The notes under the pieces are model-generated. The model was given only the letters and a program-made list of their open reading frames with translations, was not told the origin of the DNA and ran no database searches. From NCBI GenBank assembly GCA_001179505.1, contig CDMY01000714.1, positions 1 through 28,100 of the forward strand: a DNA stretch of 28,100 nucleotides, written 5' to 3'. Of the stretch, positions 16,947 to 26,339 are shown piece by piece (position 1 is the stretch's first letter; the number at the start of each line of letters is the position of its first letter). A program made the position numbers and the translations under genes. The stretch comes from Vitrella brassicaformis (taxonomy: Eukaryota > Sar > Vitrellaceae).

Positions 16947-19885
16947 TCAGACGGGAAAATCATGCCAGATGGAGCCCGAAGTCAACGGCGAAACCAAAAC
17001 GTTGGTTGCACCACTCTCAAGAGGCGCCTGGTTGGCGCTGGAATAGGTGCGGCCCAATACCCTGTGGGCCCGCCACTGCCTCTCTGCGTCTAATGCAGGA
17101 TAGTACAGCAAGAATACCGTACAGCACAGACACAGAGATGGCTTGCCCGTGACTGTGCCCTACATTCATATTCATGAACCATGAAGTGAGCACTCAGAGG
17201 CCACCCCACTTTGACTGACATTATCCTGACAGTACGTCGGAGAGAAAAAGTACGTCGGAGAGAAAACCCATGGGGTGACATGCAAACTGAAAAAGGACAA
17301 GACCGTCAGCTGCACGACCACGAGGCCACAAGATTGGATCTCCTCATTTCCTTCCCCCTTGCACCAAGGGCAACTGCCTGATAGTAGTGGCACCGCTGCT
17401 TGTCCTCCTCTGGCAGGTCCACCCAGTGCTCAAACTGCTTCTTCTTGACTGTCGCCAGCACCTCAGTCAGCGGCTCGTCATACCTCTCAGACGTCACTAC
17501 TCGCCACCTTTTTACTTCCGTCGCGCCATTCCACGAGAAGTGGAGCCGAAGGGTATTAGTGGGGTTCTGGTTGTCGAGAAGCGCTGCTGGGTCCAGGGAT
17601 CCCGATCCAGCGACCCTTCACCGTGCGATAGGAACCTGATGTCTCGAATGCCCACTCCATCCTAGATGCCTGTGTCATATGAACTCGCCAAGCGCGCCTC
17701 GGTTGGCTTTCCATCGGAATCGAAGAAGAGGTCATACTCGACACCTCGAGCGGACGCTGGTGTGGAGCCCACTGCGTTGTCAAAGAGGCTTATTCGATTT
17801 GCGCCCGCTTGTTTGCCCAGGTCTCTCACGTCGTGCTGCTGGCGAAACTGCCCGTTCGTGTCATTGACAATCCTGAGAGTAAAGTTGTCACAGTTGAATT
17901 CCAACGTTAGGTTCTCTCGTCAGCTCCCCATCCATCCATGCTAAAGGGTACCTAAAATTGCCGCCCCTGCCGCCGAGACGCCACAAGACCTCGCCAGTGT
18001 CCCTGCACGACACCGGATGCAAGTCCGTCTTTGCTTGCAAAACGTCAGTAGTCGCTCACCTATTTATCTTTATGATTTGTGACATCGTCCTCATCCTGAG
18101 GGTGAAAACCAGAAACCATTCTGCTCAGAAACTTGAAGCCGAGGGAGAAAACGTGGTGCTCACGATAGGAGAATGTTGCCGTCGTGGGCTTCCTCCAGAC
18201 TATTCGCATGAAAAACGTCCCAGATACCGTTGATGACAGTGATATGACTCTCCCAAAAGCTGAGGGGGAGATGATCCCAGCTGCGCCACTCGAAGGCCAC
18301 GTCACCTGCAGACGTCGAATGCAGGGACCCTCTTGTGCTTGCCGTTGTCATCTGTGCACACAGCTCATACCGTCAGCAGTGATCTCCTGAATGACCACAC
18401 CCACAACGCCCTTAGTCCACTTCACATCGGGACGCAATTTCTGGCCCTGCAGGAGCTGAAAATCGTAACTTACAGATAAGTAGGATCCCAAAACCAGACA
18501 GACGTCAAGACGAATACCAGATCGTGCATACGCTCTTAAATGGCTTTCCTTACATGAAGATAAGCCCATTGCCGTTCTTCATCAGCTGAAACCTGATGAA
18601 CAACCGAATGAAGTGCACTGATCGAGGAGCAACTTTCTTCCTTCGAGATCCTTCTCGCTCACTCGTGCCCTTCCTGGTGCTCTCCATGCTTCCCACTAAA
18701 CTCATGTCGCACTTCGTAGTCAGGCCCAAGCACCTGGGCGCGGTGTTGAAGATGCCACCACAAGAGTTGGCCTCGGTGTGTCGGTGCAAAACTTGAAACG
18801 TCGACTTCTCTCTCGCGGAAGTACACCGGATCGCCCGTCGAAGTCATCTGCAGGATATGGGTATTGTTTTATTTTCGTCGCAACCCACTCGGCGAGAATC
18901 GTCTTACGATGATATTGTATCGAGGCCAGACGTTGCTTCCACTAGGTCCGGCTGTAAAGAGGTAGCCAGTGGACAACGCAGACAGGTTCCCTCGAACACT
19001 CACGCTGGCACGGGGATAGCTGAGAGGGAGGGTCCTGAATGCATTCAAATGTGGGCACGAATCGACCTGAAGGAATCCCTCATCTTGCCTGTATGCACAG
19101 TTGGGAGCATAGAACTGGCTTTCATCCTGTCTGGGCATTTCATCACGACAATCGATGTCGTCGAGATCGTCCACATCGGCTGCCTGTGTTCCTTGCTGAT
19201 CAATAGCGGGAATGCCCAACAGCCAATCGATGTCTTCAGCCTTCCTGAACAGCTCCAGCGTCTCGTGCGAAGAATACTCTTTCAAGGTGACATTTTGTCG
19301 CAATTTTGCCCTCGCCTCTACGGAAATGTACTTGTTCATTGTGTGAGACGAAATAGAAAAGTTCCACGAAGAAGAAGAAAGCGAATTCCCCTCGATGGTC
19401 CTGATTCCTCTCGCAACTGAAATGCTAACTGTCTCCCCAGGCTCGAAAGGCGCCTCGGGTACGAAATAGACGGTTCGGTTGTCACTCAGCAACCGTGTCT
19501 CTCCCTTGTGGTCGCCAGACTCATCACCGCGGACACGGATCTTCCCTTCAACGCTTTTTCTGTTGACCTTGTCTTCTGGTCGAAAGGCGATTGTTGTGAA
19601 GGGGGAAACGAGGATGGAATGTGGCAAGGGATGGGCGTATACAAACGGGGTTTCCAACAATGCTTCGAGCCCGGGGCTTGGCTTGGGAGCTCTTTCCATT
19701 TCACCCACGTCTCTGAGTCTCGGCTGTCCTCGACCGAGGTCGACACCCATCCATTTCAGCTGACCGAGAACCTGCTCAGTATTCCGTCGCGGCACTCCAT
19801 CGTAAGTGATTGCCCCTTTTTGTGAGCTGCCATGACGCCCAAAAGCCAAAAGAACGCATAGGACAGCAAGAATATTGGCCCGCAT
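16947..19885 (-). CDS. Secreted arylsulfotransferase (ASST)-family protein with N-terminal Ig-like domain
   Basis: Exons read as 18908-19885, 18663-18847, 18554-18592, 18371-18468, 18164-18305, 18060-18095, 17952-18002, 17872 down to about 17690, about 17600 down to about 17371, and 16947-17089. The first seven junctions agree in phase. The protein starts with a signal peptide (MRANILAVLCVLLAF). Residues about 90-180 look like a bacterial-type (SbsA-like) Ig fold, with VYFVPEAPFEPGETVSISV near its end. The ASST propeller follows: GYLFTAG, GDPVYF, GHEFQLMKNGNGLIF, VVGVVIQEITADGDVAFEW, DVFHANSLEEAHDGNILLS, TMSQIIKINRDTGEVLWRLGG, FRQQHDVRDL, ISLFDNA and FSWNGATEVKRWRV. Bacterial members move sulfate between phenolic compounds; eukaryotic members are mostly untested, so the substrate is unknown. 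The junction between about 17690 and 17600 could not be closed in frame, and the last intron (about 280 bp) is long for this window, so an exon may be missing there. Confidence 0.82.
17232..17267. repeat. 18-bp tandem duplication in the last intron of the ASST gene
   Basis: GTACGTCGGAGAGAAAA with one trailing base occurs twice head to tail (17232-17249 and 17250-17267), differing at the final base. It sits in the unusually long last intron of the arylsulfotransferase gene. Confidence 0.8.
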
Positions 19886-20422
19886 TGAAGATCTGAAATA
19901 TTATTGGAGATGGATCCATCTCTTTATTTGTCACACCCCGCAACGCCGCGCAAGTGAAATGTCTGGGTGCTGACTGTAGGTTGCTTCGGGAGCATGGATG
20001 GACTGTCGCACAGAAGGATGAGCGTTCAACCCCGGTGGTTCCGGGCCGATGTTCCACGCGCGCTGGCAAAGCATCGGAGGAAAGAACACCCTTTGGTCAA
20101 ACAGACTTTGGCGCCCGGAGTGGTCTCCAGGGATGCTTAGTGTTGGGTTGCGCACCCCCATCCATAAGGAACACATGAGCACATGGACTAGAGCGCCGAG
20201 CACGAAACCAATCGCGGCTGCCGCGATCTCTAGTCCTCGCCTAGCTGCAGTTGCAACCGCAATTCTACAGGGCAACCGCAAGTTGAACACGATGCCCGTA
20301 CAGGCTGCGTTGGGAACGGCAGGAGGGAGGGGCTCAAGCTGCTCCTATCACTTCCGCCCCTCCTCTCCCGTGACTGCGTCTTCCGACCTCCTGTCTTTTC
20401 CCCTTCCTCCCTTCTTGTCATC
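19886..20422. promoter_or_regulatory. Divergent promoter region (ASST minus / Cys-His-rich secreted protein plus)
   Basis: This 537-bp spacer separates two outward-facing start codons, both of genes for signal-peptide proteins. A long plus-strand frame crosses it from 20049 into the downstream exons, but it lacks a credible protein and is best read as untranslated leader. The side nearest the plus gene is pyrimidine-rich (about 20340-20420). A perfect 16-bp palindrome lies near the ASST start. Confidence 0.5.
19907..19922. promoter_or_regulatory. Perfect 16-bp palindrome GAGATGGATCCATCTC
   Basis: Self-complementary over all 16 bases, 22 bp before the ASST ATG, flanked by AT-rich sequence. 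It could bind a dimeric regulator or be chance; no factor is suggested by the sequence. Confidence 0.35.
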
Positions 20423-21916
20423 ATGCGCTTTGCAGCCTTTCTTGTCGCATGTTTTCTGTTTGCTCACCTCGGTTTCTCCGGCCCGTCGACCTTCCGCGGT
20501 GAAGACACGGTGGCGGCGAACGGTAAGCCCAATTGATGCGCTGTTAGCGTCTCCTGTACCCTCTTTGTGCTTCTGTCCTCTTTGTGCTTCTGCCTCAGGT
20601 GGTGGCGCACCCGATAGCGCCGAAGGGAAGCTCGATGAGGATGACACGAGCATGGTGGCAGCGTCGCAGGGGCAAACAGGTCAGGCATACGAAACGACAG
20701 ACTCTCGTTTCCGATTATCATATGTGTGGGCGTGCTGTGTCGTGCCTTTTGCGCTTTATGTTGCAGTTGTAGCCATGGTCGATGAAGGTGAGACGGCCGA
20801 TGACGTAGCCGAAGAAGTAGAGGGGATGACAGGTACAGGATGGCAGCCCTCGGTTGTCACTTCTGCAGTTTCCTGCTGTGTCCTACCCTGCCTGCGTCTC
20901 AGAGCACGCCAGCGGCCAGCTACCATGGGCATCGCGGGCTCTGGGCAGGTGCAGATGCCACAAACGCAAATGCAAATGCCACCAGAAGCGCCGCAAGTCC
21001 AAGAAGGAGTGTCACAAGCACAAGTGCGGCAAAGAGGACTCCGGCTCCTCAGGCTCTTCGGGTGGTGGCGGTGGTGGCGGTGGTGGCGGTGCGGGAGGTA
21101 GCATCGTGATACTGCCTCCTGCCGGAGCACCCCCGCCTGTCAGTGGCGGAGGATCTCCGCCTGTCAGTGGCGAATCCCCGCCTGGCACTGGTGGCGGGGA
21201 TCGTCCGGCTCCGGACACAACTGTGAACATTGAGTGCAACTTCACCCCTACGATTATCGCAGCAGCAGGAAGCGCGGACACAATCAGCATCCGGTAGGCG
21301 GGTGGGTGGGAGAGGAGGAAGATGTCGGAACGCGTCTGCGTATGCTTGTCAGGGATTTTGTGAGCTTTGAGGACCCGAGTGGGAACACTCCACCCAACGC
21401 TCTATTGGAGCTCCTCGAGTAAGCATCGCCTGAGAGGTGATGCTACCGAACAATCCGCATCCCTCCCTGCCTGTTTGCTGCAGGATTATCATCCCTGCGT
21501 AAGGGAGCTGGTCGACCCGACGAAGCAAATTACCCTTTTCTGGGTCAAATCGTGTGTGGTCTGCAGGGACATCCTCGAATCGTTCCCTGACATTAACCTG
21601 GAGGACATCGGTTCTGGGGACAATGAAGCCCTGCGACTGGGTGAGCAATTTCGTTCCTTACACTCTCCTACGGATGTATGATGCTCATTGGGTCAGAGTG
21701 TAACGTGGATTCGCCAAGTCCATATCAAACAATCGTCGAAGTGCCAATTGACATTCGGCTGGGCGATGAGGTAGAGATATGCCCACAGCGTATTCAGACA
21801 ATTCTGCATTTACCCTTTTTTCAGACGCAGATATGCCCGGTGAACATCAGGTGTGGAGGAGCATGAAGCTCCGTGTCGCCTCGCCAGTTGGTGAACACAC
21901 GAAGTTTGCTGCTTAG
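20423..21916 (+). CDS. Secreted Cys/His-rich protein of unknown family
   Basis: Nine exons join in phase: 20423-20522, 20599-20679, 20767-20832, 20903-21293, 21353-21418, 21484-21498, 21567-21640, 21697-21789 and 21825-21916 (325 residues). The protein begins with a signal peptide (MRFAAFLVACFLFAHLGFSG). An acidic stretch from exons 2 and 3 follows, then a very basic cluster at about 99-124 with six Cys and four His spaced CxCH, CxCH and CHxHxxC, alternating with Lys/Arg. Next come a Ser/Gly run, a Gly run of about ten, and repeated PPVSG units. The C-terminal 130 residues look globular (NIECNFTPTII, EVPIDIRLGDEVEICP). I recognise no family. The first three introns are all phase 1, so exons 2 and 3 could be skipped without a frame change. 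The 15-nt sixth exon and the last exon are the weakest calls; an alternative end at 21864-21866 exists. Confidence 0.6.
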
Positions 21917-21970
21917 TTGACTGGGGGCTAGGTAGAGGCGGAAGTTGACTGGGGGCTAGGTAGAGGCGGA
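21915..21970. repeat. 28-bp tandem duplication
   Basis: Two identical head-to-tail units, 21915-21942 and 21943-21970, beginning AGTTGACTGGGGGCTAGGTA. The first overlaps the stop codon of the Cys/His-rich gene, so the duplication starts at its 3' untranslated region. Confidence 0.9.
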
Positions 21971-21983
21971 TTAAATTCTGGGT

Positions 21984-22050
21984 CCTTCTGCAAAGTTTAA
22001 TTTTCAGCCCTTTTCAGCCCTTCTGCGAAGTTTAAATTTTCAGCCGAATT
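21984..22050. repeat. Diverged 35-bp tandem repeat
   Basis: CCTTCTGC(A/G)AAGTTTAA followed by TTTTCAGCC occurs at 21984 and again at 22019 with small differences. A related CAGCCGAATTTT fragment recurs at about 22403. Confidence 0.7.
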
Positions 22051-22058
22051 TTTCTGCC

Positions 22059-22222
22059 GTCGCTGTCTATGAAACTAGCAGACATTTGCTACATGTTGAG
22101 CTGGGTTCTTCAGCTTTTATGAGATGGGTGGGTGTCCTCTGTCGCTGTCTATGAAACTAGCAGACATTTGCTACATGTTGAGCTGGGTTCTTCAGCTTTT
22201 ATGAGATGGGTGGGTGTCCTCT
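22059..22222. repeat. 82-bp tandem duplication
   Basis: Units 22059-22140 and 22141-22222 appear identical, each beginning GTCGCTGTCTATGAAACTAG and ending GGTGTCCTCT. Identity over 82 bp indicates a recent duplication. Confidence 0.92.
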
Positions 22223-23129
22223 GTATGAGTGTATGAGATGATGAGCTGTACTGTGTTCTTACGGTTCACCTCATCAGTAAGTATGTATACATGTACTTAT
22301 GTATCACTTGGTTTGTGAGGAGGGTGCATCATCTATACCAGCAAGACTCCTCCTCAATTTTCCCAGACCCTGGTGTGTGTTCCATTGAAACGAATTTTTC
22401 CCAGCCGAATTTTGAACTGGATGCTAAACACCATTCCTCCTCAATCACCGTATGTTGACAATTCTTCATCTCCCTACCTGTCTCTTCACTGTAGGACGCT
22501 AATCCCGGAGTAAGAAGACAGCGACATTCGTCTATAATAACAACATATGACATGTCACCTCTCTTGGATTGTAGCCTGTCAATGTCGTTCTAGGCTGGTG
22601 AAATTGAGGTGGAAATTGATTTCATTGATTTCATAGTGGACGGAGCCATCCCCGATCCACTCACTTGCCTTGCCTGGTGACGACCGATTGTGGATGACGG
22701 AAGGCTGCTGCAGTCGCAGCTTTGTAGCGGAAACACATGAAGTTGGAATGTTCAGTATGGCTTCCTTCCTGAATTAAGTGTAAAGCATGAAAGCGTATCG
22801 CCTCATCAGTCGGCGACCGCACGAAGTTTGCATGCTATCGATGCTTTTTTGTTCACTAACTCACTGAGAGGATAAGGCAGAGAGATGCGGAGCGTTCGGC
22901 AATTGTAAGGTTCAACCTGTTTCTGCCGTGGCTGGACGCAGCCCTTTATCTATCGCTGTCCATGGGTGCACGAAGCCAACAGATATGTATGGTGTATGAA
23001 CGACCGTCGACCAAGGCCCACTGGCCATCACAGTGCCTTGGTCAAATTGCTGCTCGCCAGGTGCGAGACCGAGTCTTGAGTAAACAAAAAGAGCGAGGAC
23101 CATCTGTGTCTAACCTGGGAAGCATTCGT
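22223..23129. other. Gene-free stretch
   Basis: No open frame with a credible protein, no splice-linked exons and no RNA gene seen on either strand. It begins with ATGAGTGT-type short direct repeats and ends at repeat copy B. Confidence 0.5.
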
Positions 23130-24108
23130 GAGAAAAGGGAAAACGCTCGTCCACTGCAACCAGCGCATGCAGAACACGCACATGGATGTCGCGGACTGCA
23201 CAGACACAACAAACCGCGAGGCACGCACCACAATACCCACAGCATCCAGATCAAGCCAGCCCCCTCACGGCCCCGAGGCGGGGCTGGTGTGAAGCTTGTG
23301 TATGGCCCGCGGCTGACGAAGTCCTCCGGAAACGCGCTGGCCCTCCGTGGCCCTCTGGCGGCCGCAGCACGCTGCGCACGACTCCCCCCCGGAACGTGTT
23401 GTGCTTCATCAGCTCCATGCACAGAAGCTGGCTCCAATGATTGACGATGCTCTCTTGGTAAGCTGTGTCTTCCTCCATGGGAATGGAGGTGAGGCGGGGC
23501 TTGCGCCTGGCGAGTATATGAGAAAGTCCATGGTCTTCTTTCCCCACCTGCCGAATGTCTCCGCAGGCTGGACCGCAGCGAGGGGCACGAAGCGGAAGCC
23601 GGCTGCTTGGGTGGTTGGACCATACTTGTCGATCTTGTCTTTCTCTAAGTCGCGCCGTCTTGCCACCTTGAACTTGTGCACCACGCCGGTTGCCCGGCAA
23701 AAGGGGATGGGGGAGTCGTGAGGTCGGCAGGGGGGCGATAGTGACGTCGAGAGGGTAGTCATGCCCGCCGATCACACAGTAGATGTCCATGCACTGCCCA
23801 TTGGGGAAAACTACAGTCTCTTGGCGTATAATCTGCCACTGCGGCCCACACAGACAAAACACAAAGGAGAGAAAGAGACCGATATATCGGATCAGTGGCA
23901 CGCGCAGCGTCCACTGAATTAATCGTATGTCCAAGGTACTCCGGCACCCTCTCAGTTTTTTATCCGACTTTGTTGTTATCCCTATCTACCTCTCAGCTTT
24001 GCATGCTGCGTACTGCGTGTGCGCGTCGCGTGTCCATGTCGCTGGCTGGTTGCTTATTGTGTCAACGACGAGACATACGCTAAGAGCATGCAGATAACCG
24101 TGCACGAT

Positions 24109-24168
24109 GGATTTCTACCGGAGAAGGGATGCGTTCGTGGATTTCTACCGGAGAAGGGACGCGTTCGT
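24109..24168. repeat. 30-bp tandem duplication inside copy B
   Basis: GGATTTCTACCGGAGAAGGG followed by AYGCGTTCGT occurs twice head to tail (24109-24138 and 24139-24168) with one mismatch. Copy A has only a partial equivalent, so it arose after the copies separated. Confidence 0.85.
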
Positions 24169-24267
24169 ATCCCCCTAAACCGCCTCTGTTGTTGAAGTGA
24201 GGGTGAGTGTTCCCAGTATCGAGTTGCAGATCTGATTACCGTCACCAGTTGATAGAAAAAAAAACCG

Positions 24268-24289
24268 ACACACACACACACACACACAA
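24268..24289. repeat. (CA)n microsatellite
   Basis: An uninterrupted CA run of about eleven units within copy B, next to a short A run. Confidence 0.85.
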
Positions 24290-24606
24290 AGAAACACACA
24301 TACAATGAACTGGCGAGCCTCACGGCCTTTTCTGTAGCTGATTCCGTTGCGGTTCTGCTCGGACACGTCAAGACGTCATTTGCCGTCCCGTTGCGTGTGC
24401 TCCAGCAGATCTCGAGGTGGCTCTTCCGCTCTCAAGCACGCTCCCAACCATCATTCACGAGGCAGTCAGAGTCAGCGCATCAGTGAGTAAAGCCAATGGG
24501 CGCGGTGAGCGCTTCGGAAGGGAATCTCTCCCAACCAACCTCACTGACTCGCCTTGCTTCAGTGTGTCAAGCTGAATAGCTTGGAAGCGAACAGGAAAAA
24601 ACGGCT

Positions 24607-24736
24607 AACAGCAAACCCTGATCGGACGCTTCTTGCCCACTGGGCGAGCCACAGCAAAAACGTCAGGCCCAATTTCATTCATGCACACAACAGCAAACCC
24701 TGATCGGACGCGCCACAGTAAAAACGTCAGGCCCGG
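24607..24736. repeat. Direct repeat with 82-bp spacing, inside the copy B insertion
   Basis: AACAGCAAACCCTGATCGGA starts at 24607 and again at 24689. Each copy is followed by GCCACAG(C/T)AAAAACGTCAGG, with a shorter gap in the second copy. The pair lies in the segment that copy A lacks. Confidence 0.75.
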
Positions 24737-25097
24737 TTGCATTTTCATTAACATCCCGCTTCTAGAGCAATTGGGAGGTCTTACATTTCGAACGGCATCG
24801 GTCCGTTGTCTGCGCCTCAGGAGGAAGTAGAGTTGTGCCCGGTAAAACTTTAAGGGAGAATTTCGTCGCCCATTTCATGCGTCTAGTACTAAACGAAACA
24901 GACGTTCCACGCTGGGCGTTTGGGGGGAATGAGCGAACGTTAAGAAATAAGCGCAGAGAAAGCATCCTGATGCAACGGTGCGCAGTGCGTGCGTTCCTCT
25001 GCACCGTTCGAACACAGTAGCCCACTAACGAGAGCAATAGAGTGCGTGCGTGAGGTGAGGAGAGGGGAGGCGGAGGAAGGTGGAATCTCTCCGCTGG

Positions 25098-26339
25098 ATG
25101 GGCGCCTTGTGTTCATCAGGGGTTGTCATGGATGAGGACGAGCAGCGAGAGCTGGAGTGGCTGCGGTGGGAGCTTCAGGAGGTCGGAGAGGACGGACAAC
25201 CAATAGCAGAAGAGGAGCAGCAACAACACGAGCCAAGCTACCACAACAGCACAGCCAACAACACTGGCTACCCACAGCACTTTCTCCATCCCCCTCTGCC
25301 CCCGTCAGCACACCAGCAGCCTGCGTTCCCTCCGTTCCTGTCGCCTCACACGGCGCCGTGCTCAGCTCCAGGCGGTGAGAATGGTACCTTTCCCATGTAC
25401 TGCGCCCGCGACGTGCCAGGAGTGCCCATCGCTGCTCCTGTAGCTGCTCACGGCTTCATCCCACCTCTGTCCAACCCCTTCGACCGTCGCGGAACAGAGG
25501 AGCGTGCGGAGCCCCCTGCCAAGCAGCGACGTCAGGCAAGCCGCGTTGCCGCGCTTCCACCCCTGAGGACCTTGGCTGATCACTCACCCATTGGCGGCAC
25601 GGACACCACCGAGTCTGCGGCCTCGTCATCGGCAGCGGTGGTGGGCGGGGCTTCTCAGGGGCCTCGCTTCTTCTCAGCGCAGCTGAGCACCACCCAGACG
25701 ACCGAGCAGATCCCCTATGTCGCTGTTCAGCCATCGGGTTTCTCTCTGTCGGCGATGCCCGCCGGGAGTGCAGTTGGCGCTGAGTCCGCAGCGGGCGTAT
25801 CTGTCGCGATGGGAGATGGGGAGGGCGGGATGGGCGTAGGGGGCCGCGGGGGGACATCGGGCAAGAGGAAGCGCGAATCCCCTGTTCCATCCCCTGTTCC
25901 ATCTCTGCGCCTGCCGGAGTTGCGCGGACCAGAAGCATCGTCGACGGGCTCGGGGGCGGGCGGCGTTCATCAAGCGATGACGGTGAGCGCGGTCTCGTTT
26001 CCCCGGAGGCCTGCGTTTCCCCGGTCGACTGCTCCGATTGGCTCGGGCTCTGGTTTGATCCTGCCGCCATACTCCGACTCGAAAAGCCTGATTCGTCTGC
26101 GGCCCGACCGCATTTCGCAGCCCCAGGGGGTTTCTGACGGCACGCGGGGAGGGCCGAGTGGACAGGGAGGGTCCGCGGCCCAGGAGAGAGGCCAGCCCTC
26201 AACAACACCCGGTGCGTCCAACCCGTTGTCCAACTTGTCCCACCCCCCCACGCCACCGCAGCCCCCTTCTGTGCCGTCGAGTCCGCCCGTGGCCATCGAC
26301 ATCGACGTGACAGAGAGCGGAGGCGGGCACTGGCTGTAG
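25098..26339 (+). CDS. Single-exon low-complexity protein with possible N-terminal acylation signal
   Basis: A 413-residue uninterrupted frame with high GC. The first ATG (25098) gives MGALCSSGVV; a second ATG at 25128 (context GTCATGG) gives MDEDEQRELEWLRW. With the first start, Gly2 and Ser6 fit the MGxxxS/T N-myristoylation pattern and Cys5 could be palmitoylated, which would put the protein at a membrane. A short charged helix (about 12-26) follows. The rest is disordered, rich in Pro, Ser, Gly, Gln and Ala, with a basic patch (SGKRKRESP), PVPS repeats and a Pro-rich tail ending GGGHWL. No enzyme domain is recognised. Frame length and amino-acid bias support coding, but a long antisense frame (25456-26256) also exists here because of GC content. 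It could be an adaptor or a transcription-related protein. Confidence 0.6.
   Translation: MGALCSSGVVMDEDEQRELEWLRWELQEVGEDGQPIAEEEQQQHEPSYHNSTANNTGYPQHFLHPPLPPSAHQQPAFPPFLSPHTAPCSAPGGENGTFPMYCARDVPGVPIAAPVAAHGFIPPLSNPFDRRGTEERAEPPAKQRRQASRVAALPPLRTLADHSPIGGTDTTESAASSSAAVVGGASQGPRFFSAQLSTTQTTEQIPYVAVQPSGFSLSAMPAGSAVGAESAAGVSVAMGDGEGGMGVGGRGGTSGKRKRESPVPSPVPSLRLPELRGPEASSTGSGAGGVHQAMTVSAVSFPRRPAFPRSTAPIGSGSGLILPPYSDSKSLIRLRPDRISQPQGVSDGTRGGPSGQGGSAAQERGQPSTTPGASNPLSNLSHPPTPPQPPSVPSSPPVAIDIDVTESGGGHWL

Larger units (their letters stand above)
23130..24983 (-). repeat. Degenerate dispersed repeat, copy B (inverted relative of copy A)
   Basis: On minus it follows copy A in the same order, from the 22-bp identical end at 24962-24983 to about 23130, with an extra stretch of about 430 bp (24325-24760) absent from A. 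It keeps more of the reading frame: CMDIYCVIGGHDYPLDVTI, then RDLEKDKIDKYGP, FRFVPL and ETFGRWGKKTMDFL, and in another frame LARRKPRLTSIP and NHWSQLLCMEL. The DVTI, KYG, FVPL and ETFGRWG series resembles the part downstream of reverse transcriptase in some non-LTR retrotransposons. Frame shifts fall at different places from those in copy A, so both are decayed copies of one coding ancestor. An intron-like GTACCTTGG...GGCCGCAG stretch precedes IIRQETVV in both copies, so a decayed host gene family is an alternative. Confidence 0.6.

Noticed and set aside
18857-19420. 187-codon plus-strand frame
   Set aside because: Antisense to the first exon of the ASST gene, which has signal peptide and domain support.
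20049-21101. 350-codon plus-strand frame
   Set aside because: It reads through the introns and out of frame of the signal-peptide gene at 20423. The spliced model explains the region with consistent phases and a credible secreted protein.
21915-22222. CRISPR array
   Set aside because: Repeats are adjacent tandem duplications without unique spacers, and the genome is eukaryotic.
24168-24182. CCCTAAACC in copy B (and its complement near 320 in copy A) as a telomere seed
   Set aside because: A single heptamer shared by both repeat copies, so it is part of the element rather than an independent telomeric insertion.
25456-26256. 266-codon minus-strand frame antisense to the 25098 gene
   Set aside because: A GC-rich shadow frame; the plus-strand frame is longer, and no splice partners exist on minus.
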